The notes under the pieces were generated by a model, which was given only the letters and a program-made list of their open reading frames with translations, searched no databases and was not told the origin of the DNA. Below, in pieces: positions 34,615 through 45,317 of a stretch of DNA of 64,000 bases; within the stretch, counting starts at the first letter, position 1; each line of letters starts with the position of its first letter. The stretch spans positions 310,001 through 374,000 of the forward strand of contig JAJNNX010000039.1 in the NCBI GenBank assembly GCA_023159155.1. Direction: 5' to 3'. Source of the stretch: Ustulina deusta (taxonomy: Eukaryota; Ascomycota; Sordariomycetes; Xylariales; Xylariaceae). Both the position numbers and the translations under genes were made by a program.

Positions 34615-36276
34615 CTAGTCTCCCAAGCCACCATCATCATAAACAATAATACCTCCTACAACTGTCAGAATAGACCGTAACGTCTTCAATTCCTCATCAG
34701 AGACAGTGAAGTAATCCCCGTTCAAAACAACGATATCTCCAAGCCGACCGACTTCAAGGGATCCAAGGAGCTGTTCATCTACGCCCCCAAGAAACCACTG
34801 ATTCGCCCGCGTGTACAGATGCAACAGCTCCTGACGACTGATCTGTTGGCCCGGGTTAATCTGCTGGCCCAGGGCGTTTTTCCCCGTGGTAGCATAATAA
34901 GCGTGAATCCACGGATTCAACGGGGCAATCTGCATCCCATCGGCCCCAATCCCGGCCGGGATGCCGCTGTCTAGAATGTCTCTAAACGGAGGTCCTGCCT
35001 GCGACCCAGTGCCGGCCAGATATTGCCAGCCCGACAGGTTAACACCGCCGCCTATCTTCTTAAGCCGCTGTAAATACTCGGGCGTGACCAGTGGCACATG
35101 AGCGACAACCCATCTTAAATCCTCGATGCTGTTGTTCGCGTTAATTGACTCGAACGCTTGGATTTGCGTTTGGAAATCCGTATTCGTCAGGGAATGGACC
35201 TCGAGCCGCCAGCCAGCCCCGGCGATACGCCGGGCGGCCTCGGTGAAGACCGCGCCGCCCGCGTAGTCGGTTGTTATGAATTCCCCGATCCCGCCGGTCC
35301 GGACCATGTCGTTGCCGAAGAACTTGAACGTGTTGAGGAGCCGTTGCTGCACGGTCGGCACCTCAAGGCTATCATCCATGTGCAGAAAGTTGATCCGAAG
35401 CCGCACAATGCCGGCCTCGTCGTCGTAAACGGATAACCAGGGCAAGTGTATGGAGTAGAGGTCCTCGTGCGCCGCACCGTCAGATGGCGTGCCGGTTTGC
35501 GGGAAACCGCCTTGGTCGAGATGCGTGGTCACGCCCATGGACGCCGCATAGGCCATCGCATCACGAACCCCACGCTTGCGGTCCTCGAATGTGAGCTGTT
35601 TCCGAAGAGCCAATAGCGCCTTGCCGTTATTGTCCCCGGAAGAAATGGCCCCGTTTGCGCTGATCGACGGTGGCTCGGCCAATGCCTCAAAGAAGGCTTT
35701 CCCAAGACTGTTTGTTGATGCTGGACCTGAGAAGCTATACGATACGAAGATCGGGTTGTCCGGCACGGCTTGGTCGAGCTCGTCAAGCGTCGGAAGTCGT
35801 CTTTCACCGAACTGGTTAGGGTGGAATCCGCCAATGGTCGTAATAAAGCTGCCTGGAGGGACCTCGTCGGCGCGTGACCGATACGAATTCTGCACATCGG
35901 CAATAGAATATGCATTTTCTAAGGGCGTATGGTACCCCGGTCTATTCCCCAGTAGAACAATGTGGTTATGGCAGTCAATCAATCCAGGAATCGCAGTGTG
36001 GCCTTGCAGGTCCACGATGCTTGGGGCGTCGTCGAATTTACCGAGAGCCTCGGTCTGGCTTTCCCCGACGTAGACGATCACGCCGTCCTTGATCCCTATA
36101 ACCGACACCACCTCCCCCCCTTCGCTCATGGTATGAATGCTTCCATTGCTCAATATCAAGTCTCCTCGCAGCGAGCCGGTTGTGCCAATCGCTAAGGTTT
36201 GTTTGCATGCGAATAGCAGGAATAGAACTTCGAGGAAGACGAGCCTCACGAAAGAGACGAAAGCAAGTCCAATCAT
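34615..36276 (-). CDS. Amidohydrolase (Amidohydro_3/YtcJ-like), secreted or membrane-anchored
   Basis: Single exon, 553 aa, normal for the family. Metal-dependent hydrolase acting on C-N bonds; characterised relatives include N-substituted formamide deformylase (family knowledge), so the substrate here is unknown. Residues 1-29 are strongly hydrophobic (signal peptide or anchor), then DLILSNGSIHTMSEGGEVVS begins the beta-sandwich. The metal motif D-C-H-N-H is at 101-105, followed by ITTIGGFHPNQFGERRLPTL, SMGVTTHLDQGG, a His in WRLEVHSLTN, another in RWVVAHVPLVTPE, GIGADGMQIAPLNPW, and the closing GSLEVGRLGDIVVLNGDYF typical of amidohydrolases. The residue equivalent to the common SD in the SDxP region is AD-G. 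ATG at 36,276; no introns. Downstream it converges on the Clr5 gene with a 160-bp gap. Confidence 0.88.
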   Translation of the reverse strand: MIGLAFVSFVRLVFLEVLFLLFACKQTLAIGTTGSLRGDLILSNGSIHTMSEGGEVVSVIGIKDGVIVYVGESQTEALGKFDDAPSIVDLQGHTAIPGLIDCHNHIVLLGNRPGYHTPLENAYSIADVQNSYRSRADEVPPGSFITTIGGFHPNQFGERRLPTLDELDQAVPDNPIFVSYSFSGPASTNSLGKAFFEALAEPPSISANGAISSGDNNGKALLALRKQLTFEDRKRGVRDAMAYAASMGVTTHLDQGGFPQTGTPSDGAAHEDLYSIHLPWLSVYDDEAGIVRLRINFLHMDDSLEVPTVQQRLLNTFKFFGNDMVRTGGIGEFITTDYAGGAVFTEAARRIAGAGWRLEVHSLTNTDFQTQIQAFESINANNSIEDLRWVVAHVPLVTPEYLQRLKKIGGGVNLSGWQYLAGTGSQAGPPFRDILDSGIPAGIGADGMQIAPLNPWIHAYYATTGKNALGQQINPGQQISRQELLHLYTRANQWFLGGVDEQLLGSLEVGRLGDIVVLNGDYFTVSDEELKTLRSILTVVGGIIVYDDGGLGD

Positions 36277-36958
36277 TTTAATTTAATTGCCTTGGTGTAT
36301 TTAAAACGCTGACATTGGGTTCCTGCTAAGCGGACATTTGGCTATTATAAATAATCAGCTGTCAATAACAGCCTGTATCATTGATTTGACTGGATTTTCA
36401 CGCATTGGCTCTCAATCAGCGCTGACAGCGGCTTGGCGATGAGAGCTTTATAAGCCGGCATTTGGAGATATAGTTGGAGACATCTCCTACCAAGCTACAT
36501 TGCATTCATATAATATTGGACCATGAGGATCATAGGATTGAACAAACCTGAATAGAATTAATGGGTAGTTCTCTGCCATTCTTTGCAGAATTAAACTATT
36601 CGAAGCGAAAACAGCTTCCATGCCGGACTAAAGAAAGAGAAAGTTGGGCCACATGCTGCTGTGCGGAGGTAAGCAATGACGAGTTGTGCCATCCTTGTTA
36701 CTGGATGGAGCGGTGATTAAAAAGGGAGATATGGTGGGGCACACGGTCTTGGTGCCGGGTATCTTGTGACAAAAAGGGGTTACATTTGACTTGGAAGACG
36801 GCTCGCGGCGCTGCTAATACCGATTGATTCATATAGAGTACGGTGGATTTAAATCAGACTGGGCTGAAGTTTCGTTTAAGGTAGATTTACACTAGAACTC
36901 AACTTGCGTACTGAAGTGGGCAACAACTGTAAATAGCTGTTCACAACATATGGAGACA
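36277..36958. other. Promoter side of the amidohydrolase gene
   Basis: No gene seen; moderately AT-rich. Confidence 0.35.
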
Positions 36959-37234
36959 TGACAGCGCCCCTACACTAGGAGAAAGGCCGAACCTACACTT
37001 CCTAGCATAGGAATTACTCTATTCTCTCGGGGAATCAATTGATCAAGTATAATGAAATGAGAAATATGAATTCATTCGCAGTTGTTGCTATGTTGTGGGA
37101 TGCGATGCCCCCTTCCAAAACTCATGAAAATCGACGCCTATGGTGTTTATACCCCCATACGAGAAAAGCCACCGAGTGGCTCTAGCCCCTGTGATCCACC
37201 CACACCACTTCGGCACATGGACATCCCGCTGTCA
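36959..37234. repeat. Dispersed LTR-like repeat, copy 1
   Basis: About 270 bp aligns by eye with 46,170-46,438. Both share ACTAGGAGA.AGGCCGAACC, then CTACACTTCCTAG, a central TCGACGCCTATG block, GCCACC.AGTGGCT and CACACCACTTC. This copy begins TGACAG and ends CTGTCA, a perfect 6-bp inverted end; copy 2 begins TGTTA and ends TAACA. TG...CA ends and length suggest solo LTRs of one family. No target-site duplication is evident, so exact ends are tentative. Confidence 0.65.
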
Positions 37235-38523
37235 CTCCTATACCCTCTTCGACGCAATAATGTTCGTAGTATAGAGTGCGGCATGTATTAGGTAAGCGAA
37301 ACGAGTTTCTGGAGCAGGGGTATTTCCAGCGACGACGTTCAAGTCAACGGAGAAGTTGCATTCAGTCCCGGCTACTAGATTCACTGTTCGGTAGGTCTAG
37401 TTACCTACTGTCTACGGATGTAATTCATGTCAGTATCTTGGAGGTGCGTAAAGTAGATACTTAGTTAGAAATTTGCAGTGAAGTAGGGCCTTCACGTTAC
37501 TCAGAAGTGGTGATGGAGGTTTGCAAGAGGGAAGTCCAACCGTCCAAGTCCCTTTCCCATGAAGGATTCACAAACACATTAGAAGTCTCAAAGTACAACG
37601 TAATATATTTGTTAGAACACCCGCCAACTTGCAGCTGCGTTTTGGGGTACAGATACATAATTGGCGATGTCGTACGCTCTATGGTACCATAGTGGTAGCA
37701 GTATATCGAGGATAATCGTCTTATCTTTTTTTATCTTCCTCGAGTAAGGTCGTCCACTATCGACGCAAAGGAGGCTTTGACAGTGTACGACTCGGTTCGC
37801 CGTCCCTGTATGCAACGCATCATAAAATAGGTAACATTCGCCTTGGAAAAGCACTCTTGGAATTAAAGGGTGCAGAATAATTTCTTTCGGAGATCGGGTT
37901 CCATTTTCAATCATGATATATAGAAACATAATAACATGGCTATAACGTCGATAGAGACTTATTTGGGCAGAAAGTTCAACTCCGCTTAGTGTCTTGTCTA
38001 TATCAACTATGTCGCAGTTTGATCTCTCCAAATATCTTGTGCTTGTAAGAAAGTCCTACCTGAAACCCGACCAATGCTACAGCTTATCTTGTAGTCAGGA
38101 CTTTTTCGCTTTGAATTGAGGTCTGGAAGGCCCAGAAAGCTGAAACTAAGCTTCTCTGACCTGGGAGCACTTGGTCTATCTAGACGATTGATAGATACAA
38201 GTTTGGTTAATTGTGTAATGGGACTAGGCATCCATTCTCCTCTTGAGATGGTGAGGACCGAAGCAACGGGGAGCACAAATATTACAGACCGTGTGTTCGG
38301 AGTATAATACTAAGTGACAATCGCCAGGCTGACGATGAGCTGAGCATGGTTGGATCACTAGTTTCGCCTGCACTGCACGACAGTGATTATCGTATCTGCA
38401 TAAACCCGCGAATGATGAGACAGTGCAATACAACTTTATTATAACATGCGTTGCGAGTGTTGTATAAGGTGCACAATCGCTAAGCGAGCCTTTTGTCGGC
38501 CGCTACCATCGCGTCATCATGTC
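37235..38523. other. Intergenic region with unassigned minus-strand ORFs
   Basis: Minus-strand ORFs at 37,612-38,031 and 38,007-38,276 have protein-like composition (for example PSAPRSEKLSFSFLGLPDLN) and could be two exons joined near 38,060, where TTTCAGGTAGGAC gives a possible donor. No family is recognisable and no convincing complete model was found. Confidence 0.25.
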
Positions 38524-39141
38524 TCACTGGACTTCAAGTGTGAGGCCGTTAATGGCGTTCTGCCCCAGATACACAAAACCATCGGTATCGCGATCATCAA
38601 CCTGAATCTTGAAATAGATTATCTCAGCACAGTCCACGTAGCCGGCGATATGGCCCGCGGCTGTGTCGATCTGGGTCCAGCCTGTTGTCTCAGGATGAAG
38701 CAGTGGCTTCCCCTGCTCGACCGCCTCTTGTGCGATCGGCGCAATGTTTTCCCAACTCACATCCCCCTCAGGAAGGCGAGAGATCTGCTGCGCAGCTAGC
38801 AGTCCGTTCCTTGCAACAACAAACTCAGTGCGCTGGGCTTTTGCCGCCTGAGCCCAGCCAAGCACGCAGGTTTTTGCATCAGCGGGAATGCCCTCGAAGA
38901 TGGCGATATTCTCGAGCACGGAGATGTTGCCGGTTCGCAAAACTTCCAGCTGCGAGACTGGAGACGCTGATTGGCTCGCTGACACTGGAAACACTTGGTA
39001 CATTTTGGGCTGAACGAAGAGGACCGAGTCGCGACCAATCAATTGAAGCCGTTTTGGCAACGAGGGGGTGGGATGAGCTGGCCTTGCTATGCCCACGAGG
39101 GCTAGACACATGATCACGACTATCTTTTGAATGAAAGGCAT
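38524..39141 (-). CDS. Secreted protein, But2-like C-terminal domain possible
   Basis: Single exon, 205 aa from ATG 39,141. The frame extends further upstream, but the upstream part is not protein-like and this start gives a clean signal peptide (IQKIVVIMCLALVGIARPAH). The mature part has YQVFPVSASQSASPVSQLEV, IAIFEGIPADAKTCVLGWAQ, LPEGDVSWENIAPIAQEAVE and AGYVDCAEIIYFKIQVDDRD. This beta-rich pattern with P-A-D-A-K-T-C-x-L resembles fungal secreted proteins annotated with the But2 (ubiquitin-binding) C-terminal domain. That family call is tentative. It is probably extracellular. The overlapping plus-strand ORF is a shadow. Confidence 0.7.
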   Translation of the reverse strand: MPFIQKIVVIMCLALVGIARPAHPTPSLPKRLQLIGRDSVLFVQPKMYQVFPVSASQSASPVSQLEVLRTGNISVLENIAIFEGIPADAKTCVLGWAQAAKAQRTEFVVARNGLLAAQQISRLPEGDVSWENIAPIAQEAVEQGKPLLHPETTGWTQIDTAAGHIAGYVDCAEIIYFKIQVDDRDTDGFVYLGQNAINGLTLEVQ

Positions 39142-40588
39142 CTTGTCGCAAAATCCTATGTGAGGTATGATCGAAAAAAACGAATACAGGACAAGAAAAA
39201 GAAGCCGTGCATAATGAACAGAGGGAATCACTAGCTGTTGTTGGGAGTCGTAGGTATTTATATTGACGTTGCCTTCGTGCCAAGTGTGATAGAAAGGAGG
39301 GGCGGCAGGACCAAAATTACATAAGACCAAAGAATATAAAGCTATAAGGTTTGCACATCACCCGTAGTGGCTAAGTTGGTACACTATCATGCATCATGAT
39401 CTCATTTTTGCTTTTGCCAGTCAGTCTCAGACACTCAGACAAACGGCAAGCTAAGCCTTGGCATGCCACCCGGTACTTAACATCTCGCAGATTATTCGCT
39501 TCCGCAAGAACGCCGACGATGAATACGAGCGGGGATATAAATAAAGAGCAGCGGAAACTGTCTGGGCCCTGTGATGGTCAGTGTCGTGTGACTGGACATG
39601 CACTTATGCATCTTGGCGGAACCGCCAAGCTGACATTACTGGGCTATACTGGTCGGCAATGACTATACGAGCAGGGAATGGGTGCGACATGATGTACAGC
39701 GCTGTACACGCACCGACGTAGCTCCGAACAATCTCTAGAGGAGTTGGTATTTCATACCAGCCTTGCACTCGCCTTACTCGGTTCTCAAAATGCGGACAAG
39801 GGTATGCACAGATGCATGGATCGTACACTGCATTATATATGGTTTCATTTAAGTGCCAACACTTGAGACAGTGTTGGCTGTTGTTGGTGTACTCTTTCGC
39901 TGTCTCTAGCTCGCTATTCTGGCGGCATTGTTCCACTTCCAGTGCACATCTCTTACATCCTACCCTTACAACGAACAAAAGATTCCATGATATTATATCC
40001 GTTGTTCCCTCGCCTGGATCTATTGACTCGCTTGCATTAGGTAAGCGGAAGATAATGTTGGACGGCGATCTAACACTCGCATCTCCTCTCCTTACAGCTT
40101 TAGTGCTGTTCAGGGGAGGAGGTTGGAATCCTATTGGTGCTTGCCTGTATTGGTTGCCCGCTTCTTTTCTTACAACTTAACACTTACACCACATCGCCGC
40201 AAGTCAAACCAGTTGCTCCCCTCCTACCATCAGCCATCTACGATATACTACAATGGTGAGCCTGAAACAATCTCCAGTTTATTTAAACTTCTATCCATAT
40301 GTAGTATTAGCAGACCATGTACGTCAATACTACGTCTTTCGGACTAAGCCAAGAATCTTGGCAAGCAGATAAAAGATTCTGGGAAACGAAGCTGGTGGGG
40401 TCCCTACTTAGTCACTTGTTGCTGTAGCAACTATCTAATCTATCTAACTCTGCGCCGAGAGAGCGTAAGACGAAACAGCTCGGACGGGTTCATGTTGGCA
40501 TCGCTATTGGCGCGCCATTCTTACTGACTGATCTCGCGGCTGCTCATTTCATTGTCATCTACGCGATCCTCTCTTCCGCTTTCACACG
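39142..40588. other. Intergenic region
   Basis: Upstream flanks of the secreted-protein and kinase genes. The only ORF of note is the cysteine-rich one at 39,604-39,978, listed separately. The segment 40,130-40,580 is CT-rich and probably holds the kinase promoter. Confidence 0.35.
39604..39978 (-). CDS. Cysteine-rich ORF without clear start, doubtful
   Basis: Open for about 124 codons, but the first start-like codon is TTG, so an upstream exon would be needed. Contains VGCKRCALEVEQCRQ, then SQHCLKCWHLNE and DPCICAYPCPHFE, with paired Cys suggestive of metal binding. No family recognised. It may be an exon of an unmodelled gene or a relic. Confidence 0.25.
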   Translation of the reverse strand: MFVVRVGCKRCALEVEQCRQNSELETAKEYTNNSQHCLKCWHLNETIYNAVYDPCICAYPCPHFENRVRRVQGWYEIPTPLEIVRSYVGACTALYIMSHPFPARIVIADQYSPVMSAWRFRQDA

Positions 40589-41716
40589 ATGATTACTACA
40601 ATAGTAGCCGGAAAAGAGAATACGAATGCCAAAATCCCACTCCGCGGCGGTAGCTCTCAACTTCGGAAACAGGCCTGTCTGAATCGCATACGACCCTCTC
40701 CCGCCTTCGTGGCACCATCTTCCCAGGTTGCGCCATTAAGGAATGCCGGGAACAGCGCCGATCGATCTCCTCCTTTTTATCCGAAATTGCACCTCGGGTT
40801 GTTCGAGATTGGCAAGGCGCTGGGCAAGGGCAAATTTGGTCGTGTTTATCTCGCTCGACACCGAGAGTCGGGCTACATCTGCGCTCTCAAGGTATTGAAT
40901 AAGGACGAGATCACCCATGAAGGGGCAGAGAAACATGTTAGGCGTGAGATTGAAGTCCACAGTAACCTCCGACACCCGGGCGTCCTCGCGTTCTATGGCT
41001 GGTTCCACGATTCGCGCCGCATTTTCCTCATCCTCGAGTATGCCGCCGGGGGGGAGTTATATAAAGTTCTTCAACGTGAAGGACGGTTTTCGGAACGGCG
41101 CGCGGCGAAGTACATAGCCCAAGTGGCGTTATCTTTGATATATCTCCACGGGAAGAATGTCATGCATCGCGATATGAAACCTGAGAACATCCTTCTCGGT
41201 CTTCACGGCGAGCTAAAACTGTCCGATTTTGGCTATAGCGTCTATTCCCCCAGTAACAGGAGGGAAACTCTCTGTGGCACCTTGGATTATCTACCTCCTG
41301 AGATGATACAGTCCCGGAACCCCAGTTACACTAGGGCTGTCGACCAGTGGACGCTCGGCGTTCTGACGTATGAGTTTCTCACGGGCGAAGCCCCGTTCGA
41401 GGACAGCATGGCGATAACCAAGATGAGGATCATTAAGAGGGATATGAAGCCTTTACCTGCGTTCATATCTTCTGAAGCCAAAGCTTTCGTAAACTCGGTT
41501 AGAATACTTTCCTTCGCCTTTGGCTAACACACTCCACACATACGCATAGAAAGGGAGCGAGCGAACTTTTCGTCTTCCCCTTGGCTTCTCTATTAGGTTT
41601 AGTCTGTAGGCTAATGAATAACATAGCTACTCGTTGTGGACCCGTCGGAACGACTACCCATTAAAGATGTCCTTAGTCACCCCTGGATCGTGAAGTACAG
41701 CGAGCTGTCGAGGTAG
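40589..41716 (+). CDS. Aurora-like serine/threonine protein kinase, divergent
   Basis: Exons 40,589-41,497 and 41,627-41,716 (phase-0 intron with weak donor GTTAGA, acceptor CATAG) give 332 aa. The join restores [19 protein letters not shown], the normal end of an Aurora kinase fold. The ~65-residue N-terminus is basic and disordered. The kinase domain begins [20 protein letters not shown] (Gly loop 78-84), with ATP Lys101 in CALKV, alpha-C Glu120, HRDMKPEN at 193-200, DFG at 213-215, the activation-loop Thr227 in [18 protein letters not shown], and [16 protein letters not shown]. All catalytic residues are present, so activity is plausible. The Aurora-invariant DFGWSVH is DFGYSVY and the DLWSLG motif is DQWTLG. 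It may be an accessory paralogue of the essential mitotic kinase, or a divergent sole copy; the window cannot tell. Confidence 0.85.
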
Positions 41717-42711
41717 CAAGTGGCATCCGGAATCCAGATACAATGTGGAGTTTAGGCGCACTTGGGTGGGATACGCATTTGCAATTGGGAGCATCATCTG
41801 GCTAAGGCGCTTTTCAAATACCCGCGATCATCTCGTCGCACATGTTTTTCATCACTTTCTAGGTATTTTAGTACTGGAGCCTAGTAGCACGAAGAGAACG
41901 GATAGTCTATTGCTATTCAGCTGTATATAGGTATATAAGGTATGTAACTCTTCGACACTAACATCAAAGAACAATATTGTATGGCGTTTCGATTATGGTG
42001 TTCGCATTTAGCTTCGCCCCTAGTCTCTAGATTAGAGATCGCAATCTTCGATCAGAACCCTATGCGAGATGTTGGTCCTATTATGACCGACTAATCCTGG
42101 CACTTAGCATAAGACAGCAAGCTCGCAACTTGTCAATATCTTTCAGCTTTACAGCTGCCAATGACTTGGTACCTCACAAAGGCGGGGCAGCAGTCAGCAT
42201 ACTCATATCTACAAACGCGGGGAAGTGTACCAACTTTACTGCATTACATCATCGACTATTATCAATTTACGTGCTAGATCATTATCTCGCTATTTATTTT
42301 ATTTCATATTTATTTTCCAAAAAGGCAATATTCACCGCGCAAGGCTTGTTCAGGATGTCCATGTCCGAGGCGATGAACCGTCAATTCAAATCCTCGTGGC
42401 TCGCGCCTATAGATCAGATGGCTCGTGAGATTCGCTTCATCAAGCCAAATCATATGATGCCAAGTGTTCACAAACATCAGATATTGTGTGCCAACTTTCC
42501 AAAGCGCAACTGTCTGGCGCGCTTGTAAAGTCCGAAGTGTCTTACACCTCGCCGGGTGGTGGGGAGGGGGGGAGTGCGGCGGGTTTGGCACTGAACAAAT
42601 TACAGTTACGAAATTTTAATCACGGAGTAAAACCGGCGCAGCCCCATTGTAACAGGCCTATTTCAAACTTCTCATTCTGTCATGTGGTTGTGGCGTTTAC
42701 CCAGCCACGAG
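41717..42711. other. Intergenic region, convergent 3' flanks
   Basis: Between the kinase and the HET gene. ORFs at 42,130-42,591 show no family features. A short G-rich run lies near 42,553-42,580. Confidence 0.35.
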
Positions 42712-44613
42712 TTACAAGTTCTGCAGTGTGGGAGGCCAAGGAAATACAACCTCCTGTCGAGAGCATTGCCGAAAAAAGAATAAGCCATGAACCCAGCGCT
42801 TTGTATACAGTTTAGGCAATGGCGCCAAATTGCCGCAGGCGACTTCAATGGATACATGTTTGTCAACATCATTGGAGTCGAACTTGTCTGAATCATCTCT
42901 CCCGGGCGCAAATGCTGTGAAGAAAAACTGGTTGACTTGTTCAGTAATAATGATAGCGCACCCCGTTTGTGGACCGTTGATGAGGTATGCAGTGCAGAGC
43001 GTTGTACCTTCGTCGATGGCTAATGCTACTAAGTTTGCCATCCGGATTTGCCACTCCCGCGAGAAAGTGAGAGGTTGACCATCGCTGGAATAATTGTCCT
43101 CCAGAAATGCATCAAGTCGCTCCGCTAGATGACGCTGGTGACAGTTGTTGAGCGCATCAACGAGCTGCTGTAGCCTCCAGTTTTCGCTAGGCCCTAGGCG
43201 ATTCTCAGAAGCCCTGTCATAATAATATCCTTGGGGGAAGGATTTCGTTGGGATCAAGCAATCAGTCTGCCACAGATGACCCACGGTTTGAATACCTGCC
43301 TCCGTCAACTTGACATCCACAAATCTGCATCCTTTATTGAACGTAAGACTGCGTCGTGGGCCAGGTGATTGTATCTTATTGAAAAATTGTGTCTTTAGAA
43401 AATCGGCGATGGGCAACACTTGCGCCGCCTTAATGTTAGCCATGTGTTGGGGCTGATTTGATAAGATTTCCCCATTCAGAAGACAGAGTGTAAGCAGTGA
43501 TAAACTGAGACTGCATCCGTTGTCCCGGAGCCAAATTCTATCCAACCAGACGGAATATTGACAGCAATTGGCAGCAATTACCAGACGGTCCCAGGATGTC
43601 TTGAGCTCTCGGGATATCAGATCCTTCATAATTGTTGGCGTCATGGAACACCTCGCTGAACAATCCCCGTTTTGAAGCAGGATCCTGTATTTGCCGACCC
43701 TGTTTAGGATCTGGCCGCACGAATTAGCTAATCCGGGCTGATCTTTCTGGTAAGCTAGGCATAGCTGCGTCGCTTTCTCATGGAAGTCCGCTGAGTTGAT
43801 GCGTAGCTCCCCATCTAGGAACCCCAGAAGAGGCGGCTTGTTACCACTCAGTGCCGGCGGATGGGGGATGAGAAGTTCCATGCGAATGCCAGCCCTATAA
43901 TTCTCTTGGAACGTCCAACATCTCGTGAACCATGTATCTGATGTAATCTCTTCTAATAATCGGATAGCACTGGAGGCTTTATGCAGCGACGTTTTTGTGG
44001 AGAGCCTGAACCTCGTGCCATCTCCTTCAACGAGTTGGCCATTTAGGATCTGGCCGAGAAGTTTCAAGTCGTCGGCCCGATTTACAGGCCGAGTGAGAAG
44101 GGCGACGGGGTGTTCGCTCAGACTGTACACCCGATCCATTGCGTGCATGCCTAATTCCTTCTCCTCGCCATCCTCCTGTTCAATTCCATGCTGGTCAATC
44201 CAGAGATATTTAGTAGATGTATGTTCCATATATCTCTGGATACGGTTAAATACACTGTCTCTCACTGGGGAAGGTGCTGGTAAACCAGATCCTTTCTGTT
44301 CGACTTGATATCCTCCAGCTTGCCGGCTCGTCTCGAAAGGAGACGGATCCCAGGTATAAGACAAGGCTACGTATTTACGTCTGTTAAAGGCATCGATTTG
44401 TTGACGATGGAGTGTGTATTGGTTGGTACTGACTCTCTTGTCTAGGAAATATAGACATTCAAGGTGTTTAAGGAATTCCAGAGACTTTTGTTGTTCTATT
44501 CGCGCCAATTGGATCTTTATTAGTTGTGCCGTGATCCCAATGGTTGGAGATTTTCTAATGATGCTCTGGATCGAGGAGCTTGATTTATCGAGTTCCTCAT
44601 CGGTAGCTGACAT
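42712..44613 (-). CDS. HET domain (heterokaryon incompatibility) protein
   Basis: Single exon, 633 aa, ATG at 44,613. The HET domain spans about residues 80-240: YVALSYTWDPSPFE (81-94), then KYLWIDQHGIEQEDGEEKEL (135-154), GMHAMDRVYSLSEHPVALL and DTWFTRCWTFQENYR (226-240), the three classic blocks in order. The remaining ~390 residues are the usual variable effector or recognition region; no NACHT, WD40 or ankyrin repeats are visible. HET proteins trigger programmed cell death after fusion of incompatible hyphae (family knowledge). A reading frame of this length with no interruption, so close to RIP-degraded DNA, argues for a maintained gene. A truncated HET relic lies 1.2 kb to its right. 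Confidence 0.88.
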   Translation of the reverse strand: MSATDEELDKSSSSIQSIIRKSPTIGITAQLIKIQLARIEQQKSLEFLKHLECLYFLDKRVSTNQYTLHRQQIDAFNRRKYVALSYTWDPSPFETSRQAGGYQVEQKGSGLPAPSPVRDSVFNRIQRYMEHTSTKYLWIDQHGIEQEDGEEKELGMHAMDRVYSLSEHPVALLTRPVNRADDLKLLGQILNGQLVEGDGTRFRLSTKTSLHKASSAIRLLEEITSDTWFTRCWTFQENYRAGIRMELLIPHPPALSGNKPPLLGFLDGELRINSADFHEKATQLCLAYQKDQPGLANSCGQILNRVGKYRILLQNGDCSARCSMTPTIMKDLISRELKTSWDRLVIAANCCQYSVWLDRIWLRDNGCSLSLSLLTLCLLNGEILSNQPQHMANIKAAQVLPIADFLKTQFFNKIQSPGPRRSLTFNKGCRFVDVKLTEAGIQTVGHLWQTDCLIPTKSFPQGYYYDRASENRLGPSENWRLQQLVDALNNCHQRHLAERLDAFLEDNYSSDGQPLTFSREWQIRMANLVALAIDEGTTLCTAYLINGPQTGCAIIITEQVNQFFFTAFAPGRDDSDKFDSNDVDKHVSIEVACGNLAPLPKLYTKRWVHGLFFFRQCSRQEVVFPWPPTLQNL

Positions 44614-45317
44614 CTTAGGAAGTGGAAATCTGAGGTTTTTGAGTAATGGGAACAGCTTTCAAGAATGTGATATGGAGGATGAGTTTATAGTTACCTTGAA
44701 CCGCACATCGCGCCATCTCTTGGATCCAATATCTCCATCAGCTCAAGGGGTAGCACAACAGATTACCCCGCGTATCGAGACAAGCCGATCTTTCCCCGAG
44801 CCCCCAATCCCACATGTTGCAAGAGTGTTGAACTGCTGTGCACATTACGCGCATGGGAAGAAACGCACGATATACTCAGGATGTCCCCTAGGCAACTTTA
44901 TTAATTTTACTAACGTCACGACATTGCCAGAGATAGTGCAGGTGCGCCCATCCAAACATACACAAGAGTACCGCTTGCGGGAACCCTCCCGAGAAGATAC
45001 CCAGGGATTCACAGGGCTTACGGTCAATGTGATATACCCCGCCACATCTCCAGCAATCGCCGCCCTGGTGGATATGATAATTAATAAACGTATGCCGGCA
45101 CACAAAAGTGCTGTATTGTCACTTAAGAAGGTTGGTGGCTGATGCGAAAATATAGCGCTGGTCTAAGATACGACATAGAAAGTTTGAAGATGCCTAGTCA
45201 AATGGAAGGCATACAAGCGCTACATTAACTTAAACTCGATTTTAGGGCAAGGTAGGAAGATCTTATTATATATGTGAATGGGGATTCTTTGTGCCCCGCA
45301 CTATAACATAACATATG
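44614..45317. other. Promoter side of the HET gene with possible relic
   Basis: Plus-strand ORF 44,414-45,142 overlaps the HET 5' end and is not supported. The minus strand at 44,890-45,110 carries a LysM-like relic, listed separately. Confidence 0.3.
44890..45110 (-). pseudogene. Possible LysM-domain relic
   Basis: One minus-strand frame reads AIAGDVAGYITLTVSPVNPW and then YSCVCLDGRTC; the adjacent frame reads GGDCWRCGGVYHID. Together these resemble a LysM (GD-C-W-x-I-A, then W/NP, then Y-x-C-V) broken by a frameshift. The match is short, and chance cannot be excluded. Confidence 0.2.

Noticed and set aside
35158..36195. Plus-strand ORFs opposite the amidohydrolase
   Set aside because: Antisense shadows of a well-supported 553-aa enzyme.
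39366..39440. tRNA-like box A (TGGCTAAGTTGG)
   Set aside because: No GGTTCGA-type box B at the proper distance and no cloverleaf visible.
44414..45142. 242-aa plus-strand ORF overlapping the HET gene start
   Set aside because: Begins inside the antisense of the HET coding region and shows no family features.
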